A stretch of DNA of 64,000 bases from Jiangella mangrovi (GTDB lineage: Bacteria > Actinomycetota > Actinomycetes > Jiangellales > Jiangellaceae). Of the stretch, positions 16,591 to 26,586 are shown piece by piece. The translations under genes and the position numbers were made by a program. The stretch covers positions 744,001-808,000 of the forward strand of contig NZ_JACHMM010000001.1 of the NCBI RefSeq assembly GCF_014204975.1, in the 5' to 3' direction. Every line of letters starts with the position of its first letter. Position 1 is the stretch's first letter. Below the pieces are notes generated by a model. It was not told the origin of the DNA, ran no database searches, and saw only the letters and a list, made by a program, of their open reading frames with translations.

Positions 16591-17592
16591 TTACTGGCCG
16601 GCCAGGGCCGGCACGGCGTCCGTCGAGTGGCCGGGGAACAGCTGCTGATCGGGGGCGAGGTGGACGGCGGCGTTGTTCACCGCCAGGGCGGCCTCCCCGA
16701 AGCCGACGGAGATCAGCCGCACCTTCCCGGGGTAGTCGGTGATGTCGCCGGCCGCGTAGACGCCCTCGACGCCGGTCGACATGGTGGTGTCGACGGCGAT
16801 GAAGCGGTTGCTGTTCAACCGCAGCCCCCACGCGCGCAGGGGCCCGAGGTTCGCCGTGAAGCCCAGGGCGGCGATGACCGCGTCGGCCCGGCGGACGAGC
16901 GGGGTCTCGCTGCCGCGGACCGAGATCTCGACCCGGTCCAGCCGCTCGGCGCCGGCGAGGCCGGTGACCTCCGCGTCGCGGATCACCTCGACCGGCGACG
17001 CGTGCAGCTGGCGGACGGTGTGCTCGTGCGCCCGGAACTCCGCCCGGCGGTGCACGAGGGTGACCGACCGCGCGATCGGCAGCAGGCTCAGCGCCCAGTC
17101 GCAGGCGCTGTCCCCGCCGCCGACGACGACCACGTCCTGCCCGGCGTGCGCCTGCAGGGACGGGACGAAGTAGGACAGCCCGCGGCCGAGCCAGTCGGTG
17201 CCGGCCGGCAGCGGCCGCGGGGTGAAGGTGCCGATCCCCGCCGTGATGACCATCGCGCGGCACCGCACGGTGACACCGTCGTCGAGGCCCACCACGAACG
17301 CGCCGTCCGCACGTGTGAGGGTCTCGGCCCGGCGCGACAGCAGGTAGGCCGGCGCGAACTCCGCCGCCTGCTCCATCAGCCCGGCGACGAGGTCGCGGCC
17401 CCGGACCGCCGGGAAGCCGGCGACGTCGTAGATCGGCTTCTCGGGGTACATCGCCGAGATCTGGCCGCCGGTCTCGGGCAGCGAGTCGACCACCGTCGTC
17501 GTCAGGCCGCGGACGCCGGCGTAGTAGGCCGCGTACAGGCCCACCGGCCCGGCCCCCACGATCAGCAGGTCGCTCACGACGTCGCCGCTCAC
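16591..17592 (-). CDS. Ferredoxin-NADP+ reductase, thioredoxin-reductase-like type
   Basis: A 333-residue flavoprotein with an N-terminal FAD motif ([17 protein letters not shown]), a central NADP motif ([14 protein letters not shown]) and the C-terminal [14 protein letters not shown]. The position of the thioredoxin-reductase CxxC reads SACD, so only one Cys remains and disulfide chemistry is unlikely. Together with the C-terminal HSTD this marks the Bacillus/Chlorobium-type ferredoxin reductases. The GTG at 17592 overlaps the stop of the aldolase gene and has a GGAGG six to ten bases upstream. Adjacent to the 7Fe ferredoxin, it likely supplies NAD(P)H electrons to the oxygenase. Confidence 0.87.
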   Translation of the reverse strand: MSGDVVSDLLIVGAGPVGLYAAYYAGVRGLTTTVVDSLPETGGQISAMYPEKPIYDVAGFPAVRGRDLVAGLMEQAAEFAPAYLLSRRAETLTRADGAFVVGLDDGVTVRCRAMVITAGIGTFTPRPLPAGTDWLGRGLSYFVPSLQAHAGQDVVVVGGGDSACDWALSLLPIARSVTLVHRRAEFRAHEHTVRQLHASPVEVIRDAEVTGLAGAERLDRVEISVRGSETPLVRRADAVIAALGFTANLGPLRAWGLRLNSNRFIAVDTTMSTGVEGVYAAGDITDYPGKVRLISVGFGEAALAVNNAAVHLAPDQQLFPGHSTDAVPALAGQ

Positions 17593-18608
17593 GTGCCCTC
17601 CTTCTTCGCGAGCACTGAGAGCGCGACGTCGGCGAGGAGGTCCTCCTGGCCGCCGACCAGCTTGCGCCGCCCGGCCTCGACGAGGATCGAGCGGGCGTCG
17701 AGGCCGTAGTGCTCGGCGGCGTTCTCGGCGTGGCGCAGGAAGCTCGAGTACACGCCCGCGTAGCCGAGCGTCAGCGTCTCGCGGTCGACGCGGACGGGCC
17801 GGTCCTGCAGGGGCCGCACGAGGTCGTCGGCGGCGTCCATCAGGGCGAACAGGTCGCAACCGTGCCGCCAGCCGGTGAGGTCGGCGACGGCGATGAAGAC
17901 CTCGATCGGGCAGTTGCCGGCACCGGCGCCCTGCCCGGCCAGCGACGCGTCGACGCGGACGGTGCCCTCCTCGACGGCGACGACGCTGTTGGCCACACCC
18001 AGCCCCAGGTTGTGGTGCGCGTGGATGCCGATCTCGGTGCCGGGATCCAGGGCGTCGCGGTAGGCGCGGACCCGGTCGCGGACGCCGGTCATGGTCAGCC
18101 GGCCGCCGGAGTCGGTGACGTAGACGCAGTGCGCGCCGGCGCCCTGCATGATCACGGCCTGCCGGGCCAGCTCGGCCGGCTCGGCCATGTGCGACATCAT
18201 CAGGAACCCGGCGACGTCCATGCCGAGGTCGCGGGCCTTGGCGATGTGCTGTTCGGCGATGTCGGCCTCGGTGCAGTGGGTCGCGATGCGCACCGAGGTG
18301 GCGCCGGCGTCGAAGGCCCGCTCGAGGTCCTCGATGGTGCCGATGCCGGGCAACAGGAGCGTTGTCAGCCTGGCGTTCGTCACCACGGACGCGGCCGCCG
18401 CCAGCCACTCGAGGTCGGTGTGCGCCCCGGGCCCGTAGGTGGCGCTGCTGCCGTTGAGCCCGTCGCCGTGCGAGACCTCGATGGCCGCGACGCCGGCGGC
18501 GTCGAGCGCGGCGGCGATGGTGCGCACGTCCTCCAGCGAGTAGCGGTGCCGGATCGCGTGCATCCCGTCACGCAGGGTGACGTCCTGGATGTAGAGGTCG
18601 ACGGTCAT
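17589..18608 (-). CDS. mhpE: 4-hydroxy-2-oxovalerate aldolase
   Basis: A 339-residue DRE-TIM aldolase. The N-terminal motif [13 protein letters not shown] holds the catalytic Arg and metal Asp, and GIHAHHNLG holds the metal-binding His pair. The C-terminal communication domain (about 275-339) is typical of bifunctional aldolase-dehydrogenase complexes. It cleaves 4-hydroxy-2-oxovalerate to pyruvate and acetaldehyde, which is channelled to the dehydrogenase encoded just upstream. The ATG at 18608 overlaps that gene's stop (ATGA), as expected for a 1:1 complex. Confidence 0.92.
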   Translation of the reverse strand: MTVDLYIQDVTLRDGMHAIRHRYSLEDVRTIAAALDAAGVAAIEVSHGDGLNGSSATYGPGAHTDLEWLAAAASVVTNARLTTLLLPGIGTIEDLERAFDAGATSVRIATHCTEADIAEQHIAKARDLGMDVAGFLMMSHMAEPAELARQAVIMQGAGAHCVYVTDSGGRLTMTGVRDRVRAYRDALDPGTEIGIHAHHNLGLGVANSVVAVEEGTVRVDASLAGQGAGAGNCPIEVFIAVADLTGWRHGCDLFALMDAADDLVRPLQDRPVRVDRETLTLGYAGVYSSFLRHAENAAEHYGLDARSILVEAGRRKLVGGQEDLLADVALSVLAKKEGT

Positions 18609-19537
18609 CGCGCGGCCACCTCCTCGACCAGCCGCTCGCCGACGCGCAGCGCGGCGGAGGTCATGATGTCGAGGTTGCCGGCGTAGGCCGGCAGGTAGTG
18701 CCCGGCGCCCTCCACCTCGAGGAACACCGTCACGACCCAGCCGGGGCCGCCCTTGCGGGCCCGGACCAGGTCCCACTCGGTGCTCCGCTCGTCGATCGGG
18801 CGGAACTGCACCGGCTGCTTGAGCCGGTAGCCGGGCACGTACTGCCGGACGTTCTCGACCATGGTGGTGACGGCGTGGTCGACGGCCTCGCGGTCGGCCT
18901 CGTCGACGATGCAGATGACGGTGTCGCGCATGACCATGGGCGGCTCGGCCGGGTTCAGGACGATGATCGCCTTGCCCTGCTCCGCCCCGCCGACGATCTC
19001 GATGGCGCGCGCCGTCGTCGCGGTGAACTCGTCGATGTTGGCCCGCGTGCCGGGGCCGGCCGAGCGGGAGGCGATCGAAGCGACGATCTCGGCGTAGCGC
19101 ACCGGGGTCACCGACGCGACCGCCGCGACGATCGGGATGGTCGCCTGGCCGCCGCAGGTCACCATGTTGAGGTTGCGTTCGTGCAGGTGCTCGCGCAGGT
19201 TCACCGGCGGCACCACGTACGGCCCGATGGCCGCCGGCGTCAGGTCGACGATCCGGGCCGGGTGGTCGCGCAGCAGCTCGGCGTTGCGCAGGTGCGCCGC
19301 CGCGGACGTCGCATCGAAGACGAGTTCGATGTCCCCGGCGTTCGGCAGGTCCAGCAGGCCCGCGACGCCCGTGGAGACCGCCGGGACGCCGAGCCGCGCG
19401 GCCCGGGCCAGCCCGTCGGACGCCGGGTCGATGCCGACGAGCGCACCCACCTCGAGCACCGGCGACGTGCGGATGATCTTCACCATCAGGTCCGAGCCGA
19501 TGTTCCCGGAGCCGATGATCGCCACCGTCGTGGCCAT
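18605..19537 (-). CDS. mhpF: Acetaldehyde dehydrogenase (acylating)
   Basis: A 310-residue enzyme. The Rossmann motif [11 protein letters not shown] is at the N-terminus and the active-site Cys in [14 protein letters not shown] near residue 132. It converts acetaldehyde plus CoA to acetyl-CoA with NAD+, the last step of the meta-cleavage lower pathway, and works as a complex with the aldolase encoded next. Length and motifs are normal for the family. It follows the hydratase gene by 2 nt. Confidence 0.92.
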   Translation of the reverse strand: MATTVAIIGSGNIGSDLMVKIIRTSPVLEVGALVGIDPASDGLARAARLGVPAVSTGVAGLLDLPNAGDIELVFDATSAAAHLRNAELLRDHPARIVDLTPAAIGPYVVPPVNLREHLHERNLNMVTCGGQATIPIVAAVASVTPVRYAEIVASIASRSAGPGTRANIDEFTATTARAIEIVGGAEQGKAIIVLNPAEPPMVMRDTVICIVDEADREAVDHAVTTMVENVRQYVPGYRLKQPVQFRPIDERSTEWDLVRARKGGPGWVVTVFLEVEGAGHYLPAYAGNLDIMTSAALRVGERLVEEVAAR

Positions 19538-19539
19538 GG

Positions 19540-20343
19540 TCAGTCCTCCCTGTCCGCGAAGGAGACCGACACCGGGCCGAGGCCGCTGATGCCGGCGGTG
19601 AAACGGTCGCCGGGCGACGCGGCGACCATGGGTCCGAGGGCGCCGCTGAGCACCACCTCGCCGGCGCGCAGCGGGTCGCCGAACCGCATCGCGGCGGCGG
19701 CCAGCCAGGCCAGCGCCGCGAGCGGGTCGCCCAGGCAGGCGGCGCCGGTCCCCTCGGAGACGACGGCGCCGTCGCCGTCGCGCGTCAGGCTCATGACGAC
19801 GCCCGCGGGCTCGACCTCGGTGAGCGGCACCCGGGTCCCGGAGACGACGAACATGCCACTCGAGGCGTTGTCCGCCACGGTGTCGCCGAGCGTGATGTCC
19901 CACCCGGCGATGCGGCTGTCGACCACCTCGATGGCCGCCCCGACCGCCTCGACGGCGTCGCGCAGCTCCCGCGGGTCGGCGACCTCGGCGTCGATGTCCG
20001 CGGCGAGCCAGAACGCGACCTCGGCCTCGACCTTCGGCTGCAGCAGCCGCCCGGCGGGGACGGCGCCGCCGTCGGGCACCACCATGTCGTCGAGCAGCGC
20101 GCCGAAGTCGGGGCTGTCGACGCCGAGCTGACGCTGGACCGCGGGCGAGGTGAGGCCGATCTTGCGGCCCACCCGGACCCGGCCGGCGTCGTAGCGACGG
20201 CGCAGGTTCACGGCCTGGACCGCGTAGGCGGCTTCGACGTCGTCGGCGCCGATGAGGTCGCGCACCGGGGCGCACGGCGTGCGGCTGTGCTCCGCGCCGC
20301 GCAGCCGGGCGGCCGCCTCCTCGACGGCGGTGGACGCGCTCAT
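19540..20343 (-). CDS. mhpD: 2-keto-4-pentenoate hydratase
   Basis: A 267-residue member of the fumarylacetoacetase-fold hydratases (MhpD/BphH group). Typical blocks are [19 protein letters not shown] near the N-terminus, [11 protein letters not shown] with the metal-ligand Glu residues, and a central DSRIAGW. It hydrates 2-hydroxypenta-2,4-dienoate to 4-hydroxy-2-oxovalerate. Its start overlaps the stop of the GntR gene (ATGA) and it precedes mhpF and mhpE in pathway order reversed by one (D, F, E). Confidence 0.9.
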   Translation of the reverse strand: MSASTAVEEAAARLRGAEHSRTPCAPVRDLIGADDVEAAYAVQAVNLRRRYDAGRVRVGRKIGLTSPAVQRQLGVDSPDFGALLDDMVVPDGGAVPAGRLLQPKVEAEVAFWLAADIDAEVADPRELRDAVEAVGAAIEVVDSRIAGWDITLGDTVADNASSGMFVVSGTRVPLTEVEPAGVVMSLTRDGDGAVVSEGTGAACLGDPLAALAWLAAAAMRFGDPLRAGEVVLSGALGPMVAASPGDRFTAGISGLGPVSVSFADRED

Positions 20344-21038
20344 GCCTGCTCCTCCGTCTCCGCGATCGCGTGCAGGTGGCCGCGCACCTTCTCGACGTGG
20401 GCGTACACCCAGGCGTCCGCGCCGGCGAGGTCGCCGTCGCCCACCAGGGCGACGAGGTCCTGGTAGCGGTCCGGGGTCGCGCCGGGCAGCCGGTAGTTCG
20501 GCCAGGGCCGGCTGACCTGCCCGCGGAAGCCCTCGATGGTCTCGACGAGGACGGGGTTGTGATCGTGGTCGTACAGCTCGCGGTAGAAGCGGTCGCGGAC
20601 CTCGTTGAGCTCGGCGCCCCCGATGCCGGAGTCGAGCTCACCGGCGAGGCCGCGCAGCCGCTCGATGCGAGCAGAGGTCATGCGGGCCATCGAGAGCTTC
20701 AGGGCGTGCGACTCCAGCAGGACGCGCAGCCGGCAGATCTCGTTGACGCGGGCCACCGAGAGCATCCGGACCTGGGCCCCGCGGCGGCCGTGCATGGCCA
20801 GCAGCCCTTCGGCCTCCAGCCGGATCAGCGCGCTGCGCACGGGCACCCGCGAGACGCCGATGGCCTCGGCGATCGCCTCCTGCCGCAGCCACTCGCCCGG
20901 GGCGAGCGCGCCGCGGATGATGCTCTCGCGCAGCACGTGATAGACGGCGTCACCGGTGCTGTCGAACGTCGAGGCGAGCTCGGCGACGACGCCGTGGAAC
21001 CGCGAGTCCACGGCCAGCTCGGTCTTCTTGCGCGGCAT
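20340..21038 (-). CDS. GntR-family regulator, FCD (FadR/VanR) subfamily
   Basis: A 232-residue regulator inside the catabolic operon. The winged helix (about 30-95) contains [29 protein letters not shown], and an all-helical FCD domain follows. Metal-binding positions usual for FCD proteins are only partly kept: the FH-x2-L segment reads RDRFYREL and a later His is Gln in DRYQDLV, while [11 protein letters not shown] remains. It lies between the Rieske gene and mhpD with overlapping stops, so it is co-transcribed with the pathway and probably controls it. Candidate operators lie before the first gene at 32889-32948. Whether it represses or activates cannot be seen. Confidence 0.88.
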   Translation of the reverse strand: MPRKKTELAVDSRFHGVVAELASTFDSTGDAVYHVLRESIIRGALAPGEWLRQEAIAEAIGVSRVPVRSALIRLEAEGLLAMHGRRGAQVRMLSVARVNEICRLRVLLESHALKLSMARMTSARIERLRGLAGELDSGIGGAELNEVRDRFYRELYDHDHNPVLVETIEGFRGQVSRPWPNYRLPGATPDRYQDLVALVGDGDLAGADAWVYAHVEKVRGHLHAIAETEEQA

Positions 21039-21053
21039 CGTGTCTCCCTCCGC

Positions 21054-22262
21054 TCAGTCGTTCGGTTCCGCGGACTCGGTGCCCTGACGGCCGGCTTCCT
21101 CGTCCTCGACGAACCGGCGCCACTCGAGGACCGACGAGTCGGGCCGGTACAGCCGCTCCGGCGGAACCTCCATGACGTCGACCATCCAGGCGTCCTGGCC
21201 GGTGAACTGCCCGTGGAACACCCAGCGGATGAACAGCCGGTACTTCAGCCGGAACCAGAGCCGCTCGATGGGACTGCGGGCGAAGCTGACCAGCAGCTGC
21301 ACGTAGCGGTGCGAGTCGGCTCCCTCCGCGACGGCCCACTCGTAGTGCACGTAGCGGCCGTAGGCGATGCGGACCACGCCGGGCAGGCCCACCGACGCCT
21401 TCGCCGGCAGGTCCAGCGACGCGAGCACCGGCTCGGCCCGCTTGCCCTTGAACGGCCCGTGCGAGGTCCGCTTGAACTTCCACCAGCGCCGCTGCGTCCA
21501 CGTGCCGAGGCCCGGGAACGACTCCTCCCAGTACGAGTTGACCTGCCGGCGGATCACCCAGCGGCCGTCGTCGGAGCGCATGACCTTGGTCTCGTTCCAG
21601 ACCGGCAGCTCGCGGAAGAGCGTCCACAGGGCGTGCCGGTGCAGGTACTTCGCGTGTCCCTCGTCGAAGCCGTTCTCGGTGGCGTAGCGCCAGTTGCCGC
21701 CGCGCCCGGGCTCGATCCGGCCGACGACGGTGGTGGCGTTCGACACGAGCTCGGCCGGCAGGTCCTCGTCGAGCGGCCGCACCGGCTGGTCGCGGTCGTC
21801 GGGGTCGCGGGCGATGTAGATCCAGACCAGGCCCAGCCGCTCCTCGACCGGGTAGCGGGCGACGCTGACCTTCCCGACGATCGGCGAGCGCGGGCCGTCG
21901 GTGATCGCCGCGCACAGCACGCCGTTCGAGGTGTCGAACGTCCAGCCGTGGTAGGCGCAGCTGATGGTCCCGGGGAACTCGACCGAGCCGAGGTGCAGCG
22001 GAACGCCGCGGTGCGGGCAGCGGTCGGCGAGCGCCCAGACTTTGCCGCGGTTGCGGCCGATGACGATCTTCTCGCCCGAGACGACGATCGGAATCGGCCG
22101 CTGGCCGACGTCCTTCGCCCACATGACCGGGTACCAGTGGTCGCGCAGGCCGAGGCCCGCCGCCTGGTAGGTCGGCCAGGTGGACCAGTCGAGCCGGCCG
22201 AGGCTCGCCTTGCCGCGGCGTCGCGGGGACGTCTGGTCAGCGGCCTGTTCCGACAGAGTCAT
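21054..22262 (-). CDS. Rieske non-heme iron oxygenase, CarAa/oxoquinoline-monooxygenase-like
   Basis: A 402-residue terminal oxygenase. The [2Fe-2S] Rieske ligands are C82, H84, C102 and H105 (CPHRG...CAYHGW). The bridging Asp200 and iron ligands H203 and H208 lie in ENGFDEGHAKYLH. The opening GLRDHWYPVMWAKDV, the GVLCAAITD block after the Rieske domain and the ENGFD motif resemble carbazole 1,9a-dioxygenase CarAa and 2-oxoquinoline 8-monooxygenase, which are alpha-only homotrimers. No beta-subunit gene is nearby, which agrees. Electrons probably come from the ferredoxin and reductase at 16240-17592. It should hydroxylate the ring to give the catechol that the neighbouring extradiol enzyme opens. 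Confidence 0.88.
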   Translation of the reverse strand: MTLSEQAADQTSPRRRGKASLGRLDWSTWPTYQAAGLGLRDHWYPVMWAKDVGQRPIPIVVSGEKIVIGRNRGKVWALADRCPHRGVPLHLGSVEFPGTISCAYHGWTFDTSNGVLCAAITDGPRSPIVGKVSVARYPVEERLGLVWIYIARDPDDRDQPVRPLDEDLPAELVSNATTVVGRIEPGRGGNWRYATENGFDEGHAKYLHRHALWTLFRELPVWNETKVMRSDDGRWVIRRQVNSYWEESFPGLGTWTQRRWWKFKRTSHGPFKGKRAEPVLASLDLPAKASVGLPGVVRIAYGRYVHYEWAVAEGADSHRYVQLLVSFARSPIERLWFRLKYRLFIRWVFHGQFTGQDAWMVDVMEVPPERLYRPDSSVLEWRRFVEDEEAGRQGTESAEPND

Positions 22263-22272
22263 GGACTACCTC

Positions 22273-23172
22273 TCAGTTCCCGGACGGCGTGAAGCGGACG
22301 ATGCCGACTCCGGTCAGCCACTCCGCGATCGGCTCGTATGCCAGCACCTCGCCGGGCGCGTCGCCGAGGAACCCGGCGGCCGTCGCCCAGTTCCGCAGCT
22401 CGTGTGCGCCGTTGCCGGCCTCCTGCTCGAGCCGGTCGTCCGGCCAGCCCCGCAGGAACCCGGCGATGTCACCGGCCTGCACGGCGTCGAGGAACTCCTT
22501 GTCGAACCGCTCGTTGACCGGCCCGGTCTCCTCGAGCTCGACCGGGTGCTGCGCGAGGTCGGCCAGCCGGGACCCCGGCTGGCGCTGCATGAACGCGCGG
22601 CGCCGCTCGTCGCCCACCCAGTGCGAGAGCCCGCCGGTGGCGATGAAGACCACCCGCCCGGGCAGCGTGTCGATCGCGGCCCGCAGGCCGGTGCCGAGGT
22701 CGTAGCCGGCCTGCATGGTCGGCCGCGGCGGCACGTTGCAGTTCTGGGTGATCGCCACGATCGGGAAGCTCGCCTCGGGGTCGAACAAGTCCAGCGGCAC
22801 CACGAACGAGTGGTCGATGCGGATCTCCTCGGCGAACGTCAGCGCGCCACCGGCCGCCGTGTACGCCTCGAGCAGCCCGGCCGCCAGGTCCGCGTGCACG
22901 GGGATGTCGCGGGCCGGAACGCCGGCGTCGCCGAGGCCGTGGGCGACGGTGCCGACGCCGATGGCGGCGGGCGGGATGCCGCCGGCCAGCGTGTACGCCT
23001 TCATGTGGTCGGTGCCGAGCACGACGATCGCGTCGGGAGCGAGGTCGCGGATCTGCTCGCGCAGCAGGTCGGCGGCGGCGAAGTAGCGGCCGGACTGGTC
23101 CGGCGACCCCTGGTCGCGCCGGGTGGCGATCAGGCCCGCGTGCGAGCACGCGATGCCGAGGGCGATCTCCAT
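22273..23172 (-). CDS. LigB-type extradiol dioxygenase, MhpB-like
   Basis: A 299-residue class III extradiol dioxygenase. Conserved His are seen in IACSHAG (H11), IDHSFVVPL and GGLSHW, the last near residue 186. The C-terminus (HELRNWATAAGFL...YEPIAEWLTGVGIVRF) follows the layout of 2,3-dihydroxyphenylpropionate 1,2-dioxygenase MhpB, where a similar HEIKTW...PIPEWIAGFG end occurs (recalled, not aligned). It opens a catechol next to a hydroxyl with O2 and Fe(II). It lies between the ring hydroxylase and the C-C hydrolase, the expected place in a meta-cleavage pathway. The exact ring substrate is not known. Confidence 0.85.
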   Translation of the reverse strand: MEIALGIACSHAGLIATRRDQGSPDQSGRYFAAADLLREQIRDLAPDAIVVLGTDHMKAYTLAGGIPPAAIGVGTVAHGLGDAGVPARDIPVHADLAAGLLEAYTAAGGALTFAEEIRIDHSFVVPLDLFDPEASFPIVAITQNCNVPPRPTMQAGYDLGTGLRAAIDTLPGRVVFIATGGLSHWVGDERRRAFMQRQPGSRLADLAQHPVELEETGPVNERFDKEFLDAVQAGDIAGFLRGWPDDRLEQEAGNGAHELRNWATAAGFLGDAPGEVLAYEPIAEWLTGVGIVRFTPSGN

Positions 23173-23200
23173 GTCGGGTCCTTTCGGGTCGGGTGCGCGG

Positions 23201-24043
23201 TCAGGGCCGGCCGAGGAAGTCGAGCGCGACGGCGTTGAACTCGTCGGCGCGCTCGACGTTGGCCCAGTGGCCGCACCGGGCGAAGACGTGCAGCCGGGCG
23301 TCGGGCAGCTTCTTGAGCAGCAGCAGGGCGTGGTCGAACGGGGTCGCGCGGTCGTCGTGGCCCCAGACCAGCAGGGTGGGCGCGACGACCTTGGTGAGCT
23401 CGCCCTCGAGGCTCTGCCGGCCCCAGTGGCCCTTCGCGTTGACCCGGATCGTCTCGGGGTCGACGCTGGCCTGGTAGCGCTCCTCGACGACCTCGTCGGT
23501 GACGAACGCCCTGTCGTACACCAGTCGCTCGAGCACGTCGCGCATCTTCTGCCGCGACGGCCCGTCGCCCCCGTAGTACTCCGAGATCAGCTGGACGGCC
23601 TCGGTCGGCATGGGCGTCTGCAGGCTGTGGCCGGCGACGGCGGGCGCCATGAGCACGAGCCGCTCCACCCGCTCGGGCGCGTCGATGGCGACCTTCATCG
23701 CCGTCTGGGCACCCATGGAGTTGCCGATCAGGTGCGCCTTCTCGATGCCGAGGGCGTCCATGAAGGAGCGCACGGCCCGCGAGGTGAAGTCCAGCCGCGG
23801 CTCGGTGACGAACACCTTCGACGACTTGCCGAACCTCGGCAGGTCGGGCACCAGGGTGCGGTAGTGCGGGGTCAGCGCCGGCACGTTGCGCACGTAGCTG
23901 GCCAGCCCGCTGGAGCCCGGCCCGGTGCCGTGCAGGCAGATGACCGGGTGGCCCGACCCGCCCTCGGCGTAGTGGATCGTCAGGTCGCCGGCGACGTCGA
24001 CGTCGTGCTCGCTCATCGCCAGGTCCGCAGTGGTCGCGGTCAC
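23201..24043 (-). CDS. Meta-cleavage product C-C hydrolase (MhpC/BphD/HsaD-like)
   Basis: A 280-residue alpha/beta hydrolase. The oxyanion segment is LHGTGPGSSG, the nucleophile S109 lies in IGNSMGAQ, the acid in VWGHDDRATP and the base in FARCGHWAN. GNSMG plus GPG is characteristic of hydrolases that split vinylogous 1,5-diketones made by extradiol cleavage. The product 2-hydroxypentadienoate would feed MhpD. The GTG at 24043 overlaps the M20 stop (GTGA) and has AAGGAG upstream; an internal ATG at 24016 is the alternative start. Confidence 0.88.
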   Translation of the reverse strand: MTATTADLAMSEHDVDVAGDLTIHYAEGGSGHPVICLHGTGPGSSGLASYVRNVPALTPHYRTLVPDLPRFGKSSKVFVTEPRLDFTSRAVRSFMDALGIEKAHLIGNSMGAQTAMKVAIDAPERVERLVLMAPAVAGHSLQTPMPTEAVQLISEYYGGDGPSRQKMRDVLERLVYDRAFVTDEVVEERYQASVDPETIRVNAKGHWGRQSLEGELTKVVAPTLLVWGHDDRATPFDHALLLLKKLPDARLHVFARCGHWANVERADEFNAVALDFLGRP

Positions 24044-25296
24044 GGGTGCGCTCCTTCGTGCTGGTCGTAGGTGGTCACCGTGCGGACCAGCCACTCGGCG
24101 AGGGTCAGCAGGCTGGGCAGGTGCACAGCGCCCATCGAGAACGGCGGGCCGCCGTCGCGCCGCGGCGGTCGCGGCATGCCGGCGCGGACGGTGTCGACTC
24201 CGGCGGCGCGCAGGACGACGGCGTCGGTGTAGCCGCTGGTCGCGGTGCGCGGCTCGTGGGTGTCGCCGGTGAGGTCCTCCCAGGCGGCGACGGCGCTGCG
24301 CACGACCGGCGCGCCGGGCGACGTCGTGGCGCCGGGCACCGCCTGCACCCGCTCCACGGACACCGCCACGCCCAGCCGCGCGACGATCCGCACGACCTCC
24401 GCGCGCAGCTCGTCGTCGACGCGCTGCACCGCGACGCCGGGCGGCAGCCGCAGGTCGACGTCGATGGTGCAGGTCTCGGGCCAGAACGCCGGCCGCGCGG
24501 GGTCGCCGCCGCTGATAGCGACGACCGCGCCGCGCGGCCGGCAGTACTCGGTGGCGAAGCGGTCGCCGTAGTCGGCGAACCAGTGCTCGAGCGCGCCGAC
24601 CACGCGGGCGGCCTGGGCGACGGTGTTCTCCTCGGGTTCGTAGCCGCGGATGCCGGTGTAGCCGACGCCGCCCTCGACGGTGAGCCGGTAGACCGCGATG
24701 CCCACTTCCTCCCAGCTGGCAGCGAAGCCCGGCTTCGGGACGATCGCCGCGGTGACCGGCGCGACGCCGGCCAGCAGCGCCCGGACGCCGCGGCCGAAGC
24801 CGAGCGGCAGCGCGGGCATGCCGGCGGCGCAGAACCCGCCGACCACCTGCACGTTCCGCGGCTGCCCGGCCGCGGCCAGGGCCAGCATCGCCAGCACCCC
24901 GGCGGCCAGGTAGCCCTTCGGGTTCTCCGCGCCCAGGCCCAGCATCCAGTCGCCCGACCGCTCCGCGACCGGCCGGAACTCGGGGTCGGCCCGGCCGGCG
25001 AGCAGTGGCCGGTCCTGGTCGGTGTCGCCGCTGAACGTGGTGTCGAGCTGCCCGTAGATCAGCAGGGAGGGCCGGCCGTCGGGCTCGCCTCCGACCACCA
25101 CGTTCGCGGACTCGCCGCCCACCGGCCGCACGTCGGCCGGCAGTCCGGCGGCGCGGAACCGGGCCGCGAGCCGCTCGGCGAGCGGGCGCTCCGCACCGGT
25201 CGGCGACGGCGTCTCGATCAGCTCGGTCAGGAGCCCGGCCGCGTCCAGCCGCTCGAGCTCGGCCAGCGCGTGCGTGAGCGACGACGGCGCCGCCAT
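24040..25296 (-). CDS. M20-fold protein with degenerate metal site
   Basis: A 418-residue protein with the M20 (CPG2/ArgE) layout: a catalytic domain split by a dimerisation domain (about 195-310). The hallmark residues are altered. GHxDT reads YGQLDTTFSG, the D-M-K-G motif reads AENPKGYLAAG, the D-E-E-G motif reads GFCAAGMP and the later E-P segment reads PKPGFA. Only the first Asp and a C-terminal His (GAVHLP) stay. A dinuclear zinc site is therefore unlikely. It could be a pseudoenzyme, a binding protein or an amidase with different chemistry. It sits between the flavin subunit of the Mo hydroxylase and the C-C hydrolase with overlapping ends on both sides, so it belongs to the pathway unit. 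Confidence 0.75.
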   Translation of the reverse strand: MAAPSSLTHALAELERLDAAGLLTELIETPSPTGAERPLAERLAARFRAAGLPADVRPVGGESANVVVGGEPDGRPSLLIYGQLDTTFSGDTDQDRPLLAGRADPEFRPVAERSGDWMLGLGAENPKGYLAAGVLAMLALAAAGQPRNVQVVGGFCAAGMPALPLGFGRGVRALLAGVAPVTAAIVPKPGFAASWEEVGIAVYRLTVEGGVGYTGIRGYEPEENTVAQAARVVGALEHWFADYGDRFATEYCRPRGAVVAISGGDPARPAFWPETCTIDVDLRLPPGVAVQRVDDELRAEVVRIVARLGVAVSVERVQAVPGATTSPGAPVVRSAVAAWEDLTGDTHEPRTATSGYTDAVVLRAAGVDTVRAGMPRPPRRDGGPPFSMGAVHLPSLLTLAEWLVRTVTTYDQHEGAHP

Positions 25297-26111
25297 CAGC
25301 CCGCCCTCCCCGCGGGGCGCAGCCGGCCCAGCAGGCGCACCGCCAGGGTGGGCGCGACCTGCGCGCGGTACCAGGGACTCGCCAGGCCGGGCTCGTCGGA
25401 CAGGGCCGCCGCGCGGACCCGGCCGGCGACGTCGTCGGTGTCGCGCGGGTCGGCGACCTCGAGCGTGATAGGCCGGGCCCCGACGGCGCCGACGACCAGC
25501 GTCGTCCGCTCCGGGCGCGCCCACGCCGCCACGTTGACGATCGGCCCCTGGCTGGTGCCGACGCGCTCGAAGCCGACCTCGTGCGCCGCCGGGACCACCG
25601 GGATCTCGACGTCGACCAGCAGCTCGTCGGGCGCGAGCACGGTCCGCCGCTCGGCCAGCACGACGTCGGCCACGGGGACGACGCGCGTGCCCCGGACCGA
25701 CGCGACGTGGGCCCGGGCGTCCAGCGCCGCGAGCAGCGTGAGCACGTCGTAGCGGGACCGGGCCGCGCACAGGTGCCCGCCGATGGTGCCGCGGTTGCGT
25801 ACGCGCGGGTTGGCCAGGTGCGCCGACAGGTCGCGCAGCACCGGCAGCGCCTCGGTGAGCAGCGCCGACTCGGCGATCCGGCGGTACGTGACGGCGGCGC
25901 CGATCCGCAGGCTGCCGCCGTCGGCGTCGATCCGCCCGAGCTCCTCGAGGCGACGGCACAGCAGGACGCGGCCCGTGACGACCTCGCCACGGCGCAGCCG
26001 CGGCACCAGGTCGGTGCCGCCGGCGCACACCGTCGCCGGCACCGGCGCGGCCAGCTCGGCCAGGGCGGCCGGGAGGTCGGGGACGGTGAGCACCTCGGCG
26101 TCAGTCAGCAC
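25296..26111 (-). CDS. Molybdenum hydroxylase FAD subunit (CoxM/XdhB-like)
   Basis: A 271-residue flavin subunit of the xanthine oxidase family. FAD-binding motifs are [14 protein letters not shown] and [11 protein letters not shown], followed by a C-terminal CO-dehydrogenase-flavoprotein domain. It transfers electrons from the iron-sulfur subunit to FAD. The GTG at 26111 overlaps the small-subunit gene by 11 nt. The subunit order in transcription is large, small, medium, which differs from the medium-small-large order common elsewhere. Confidence 0.9.
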   Translation of the reverse strand: MLTDAEVLTVPDLPAALAELAAPVPATVCAGGTDLVPRLRRGEVVTGRVLLCRRLEELGRIDADGGSLRIGAAVTYRRIAESALLTEALPVLRDLSAHLANPRVRNRGTIGGHLCAARSRYDVLTLLAALDARAHVASVRGTRVVPVADVVLAERRTVLAPDELLVDVEIPVVPAAHEVGFERVGTSQGPIVNVAAWARPERTTLVVGAVGARPITLEVADPRDTDDVAGRVRAAALSDEPGLASPWYRAQVAPTLAVRLLGRLRPAGRAG

Positions 26112-26586
26112 GGCGCACCTCCCCGGCGGTCCGGACGGCGGTGCGGACGGCGGCCGCGATGGCGGCGTAGCCGGTGCAGCGGCACAGGTTGCCCTCGAAG
26201 TACGCGGCGATCTCGGCGTCGGTGGGGTCGGGGTGCTCCGCGAGCAGCGCGACCGTCGTCATGACCATGCCCGGCGTGCAATAGCCGCACTGGAAGCCGG
26301 ACTGCTCGGCGAAGGCGCGCTGGACCGGGTGCAGCCGGTCGCCGTCGGCCAGCCCCTCGACGGTGGTGACGTCGCTGCCGTCGAGGTCGGCGACCAGGAC
26401 CGAGCAGGAGCTGGCGGCGGCGCCGTCGACCAGGACCGTGCAGGCGCCGCAGAAGCCCTGGCCGCACGAGAGCTTCGGCCCGGTCAGCCCGAGCTCGTCG
26501 CGCAGCACGTCGACCAGTGCCGCGGAGGGCGCCGCGAACGTGCACTCCCGCCCGTTCACCGTCAGTGCGGTCTCGCGCTCAGCCAT
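26101..26586 (-). CDS. Molybdenum hydroxylase [2Fe-2S] subunit (CoxS/XdhC-like)
   Basis: A 161-residue small subunit. The plant-type [2Fe-2S] loop is [15 protein letters not shown], and the second cluster domain has [11 protein letters not shown] and CRCTGY. It passes electrons from the molybdopterin to the flavin subunit. It overlaps the large-subunit gene by 8 nt and the FAD-subunit gene by 11 nt. All cluster cysteines are present, so this subunit looks functional. Confidence 0.93.
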   Translation of the reverse strand: MAERETALTVNGRECTFAAPSAALVDVLRDELGLTGPKLSCGQGFCGACTVLVDGAAASSCSVLVADLDGSDVTTVEGLADGDRLHPVQRAFAEQSGFQCGYCTPGMVMTTVALLAEHPDPTDAEIAAYFEGNLCRCTGYAAIAAAVRTAVRTAGEVRRAD

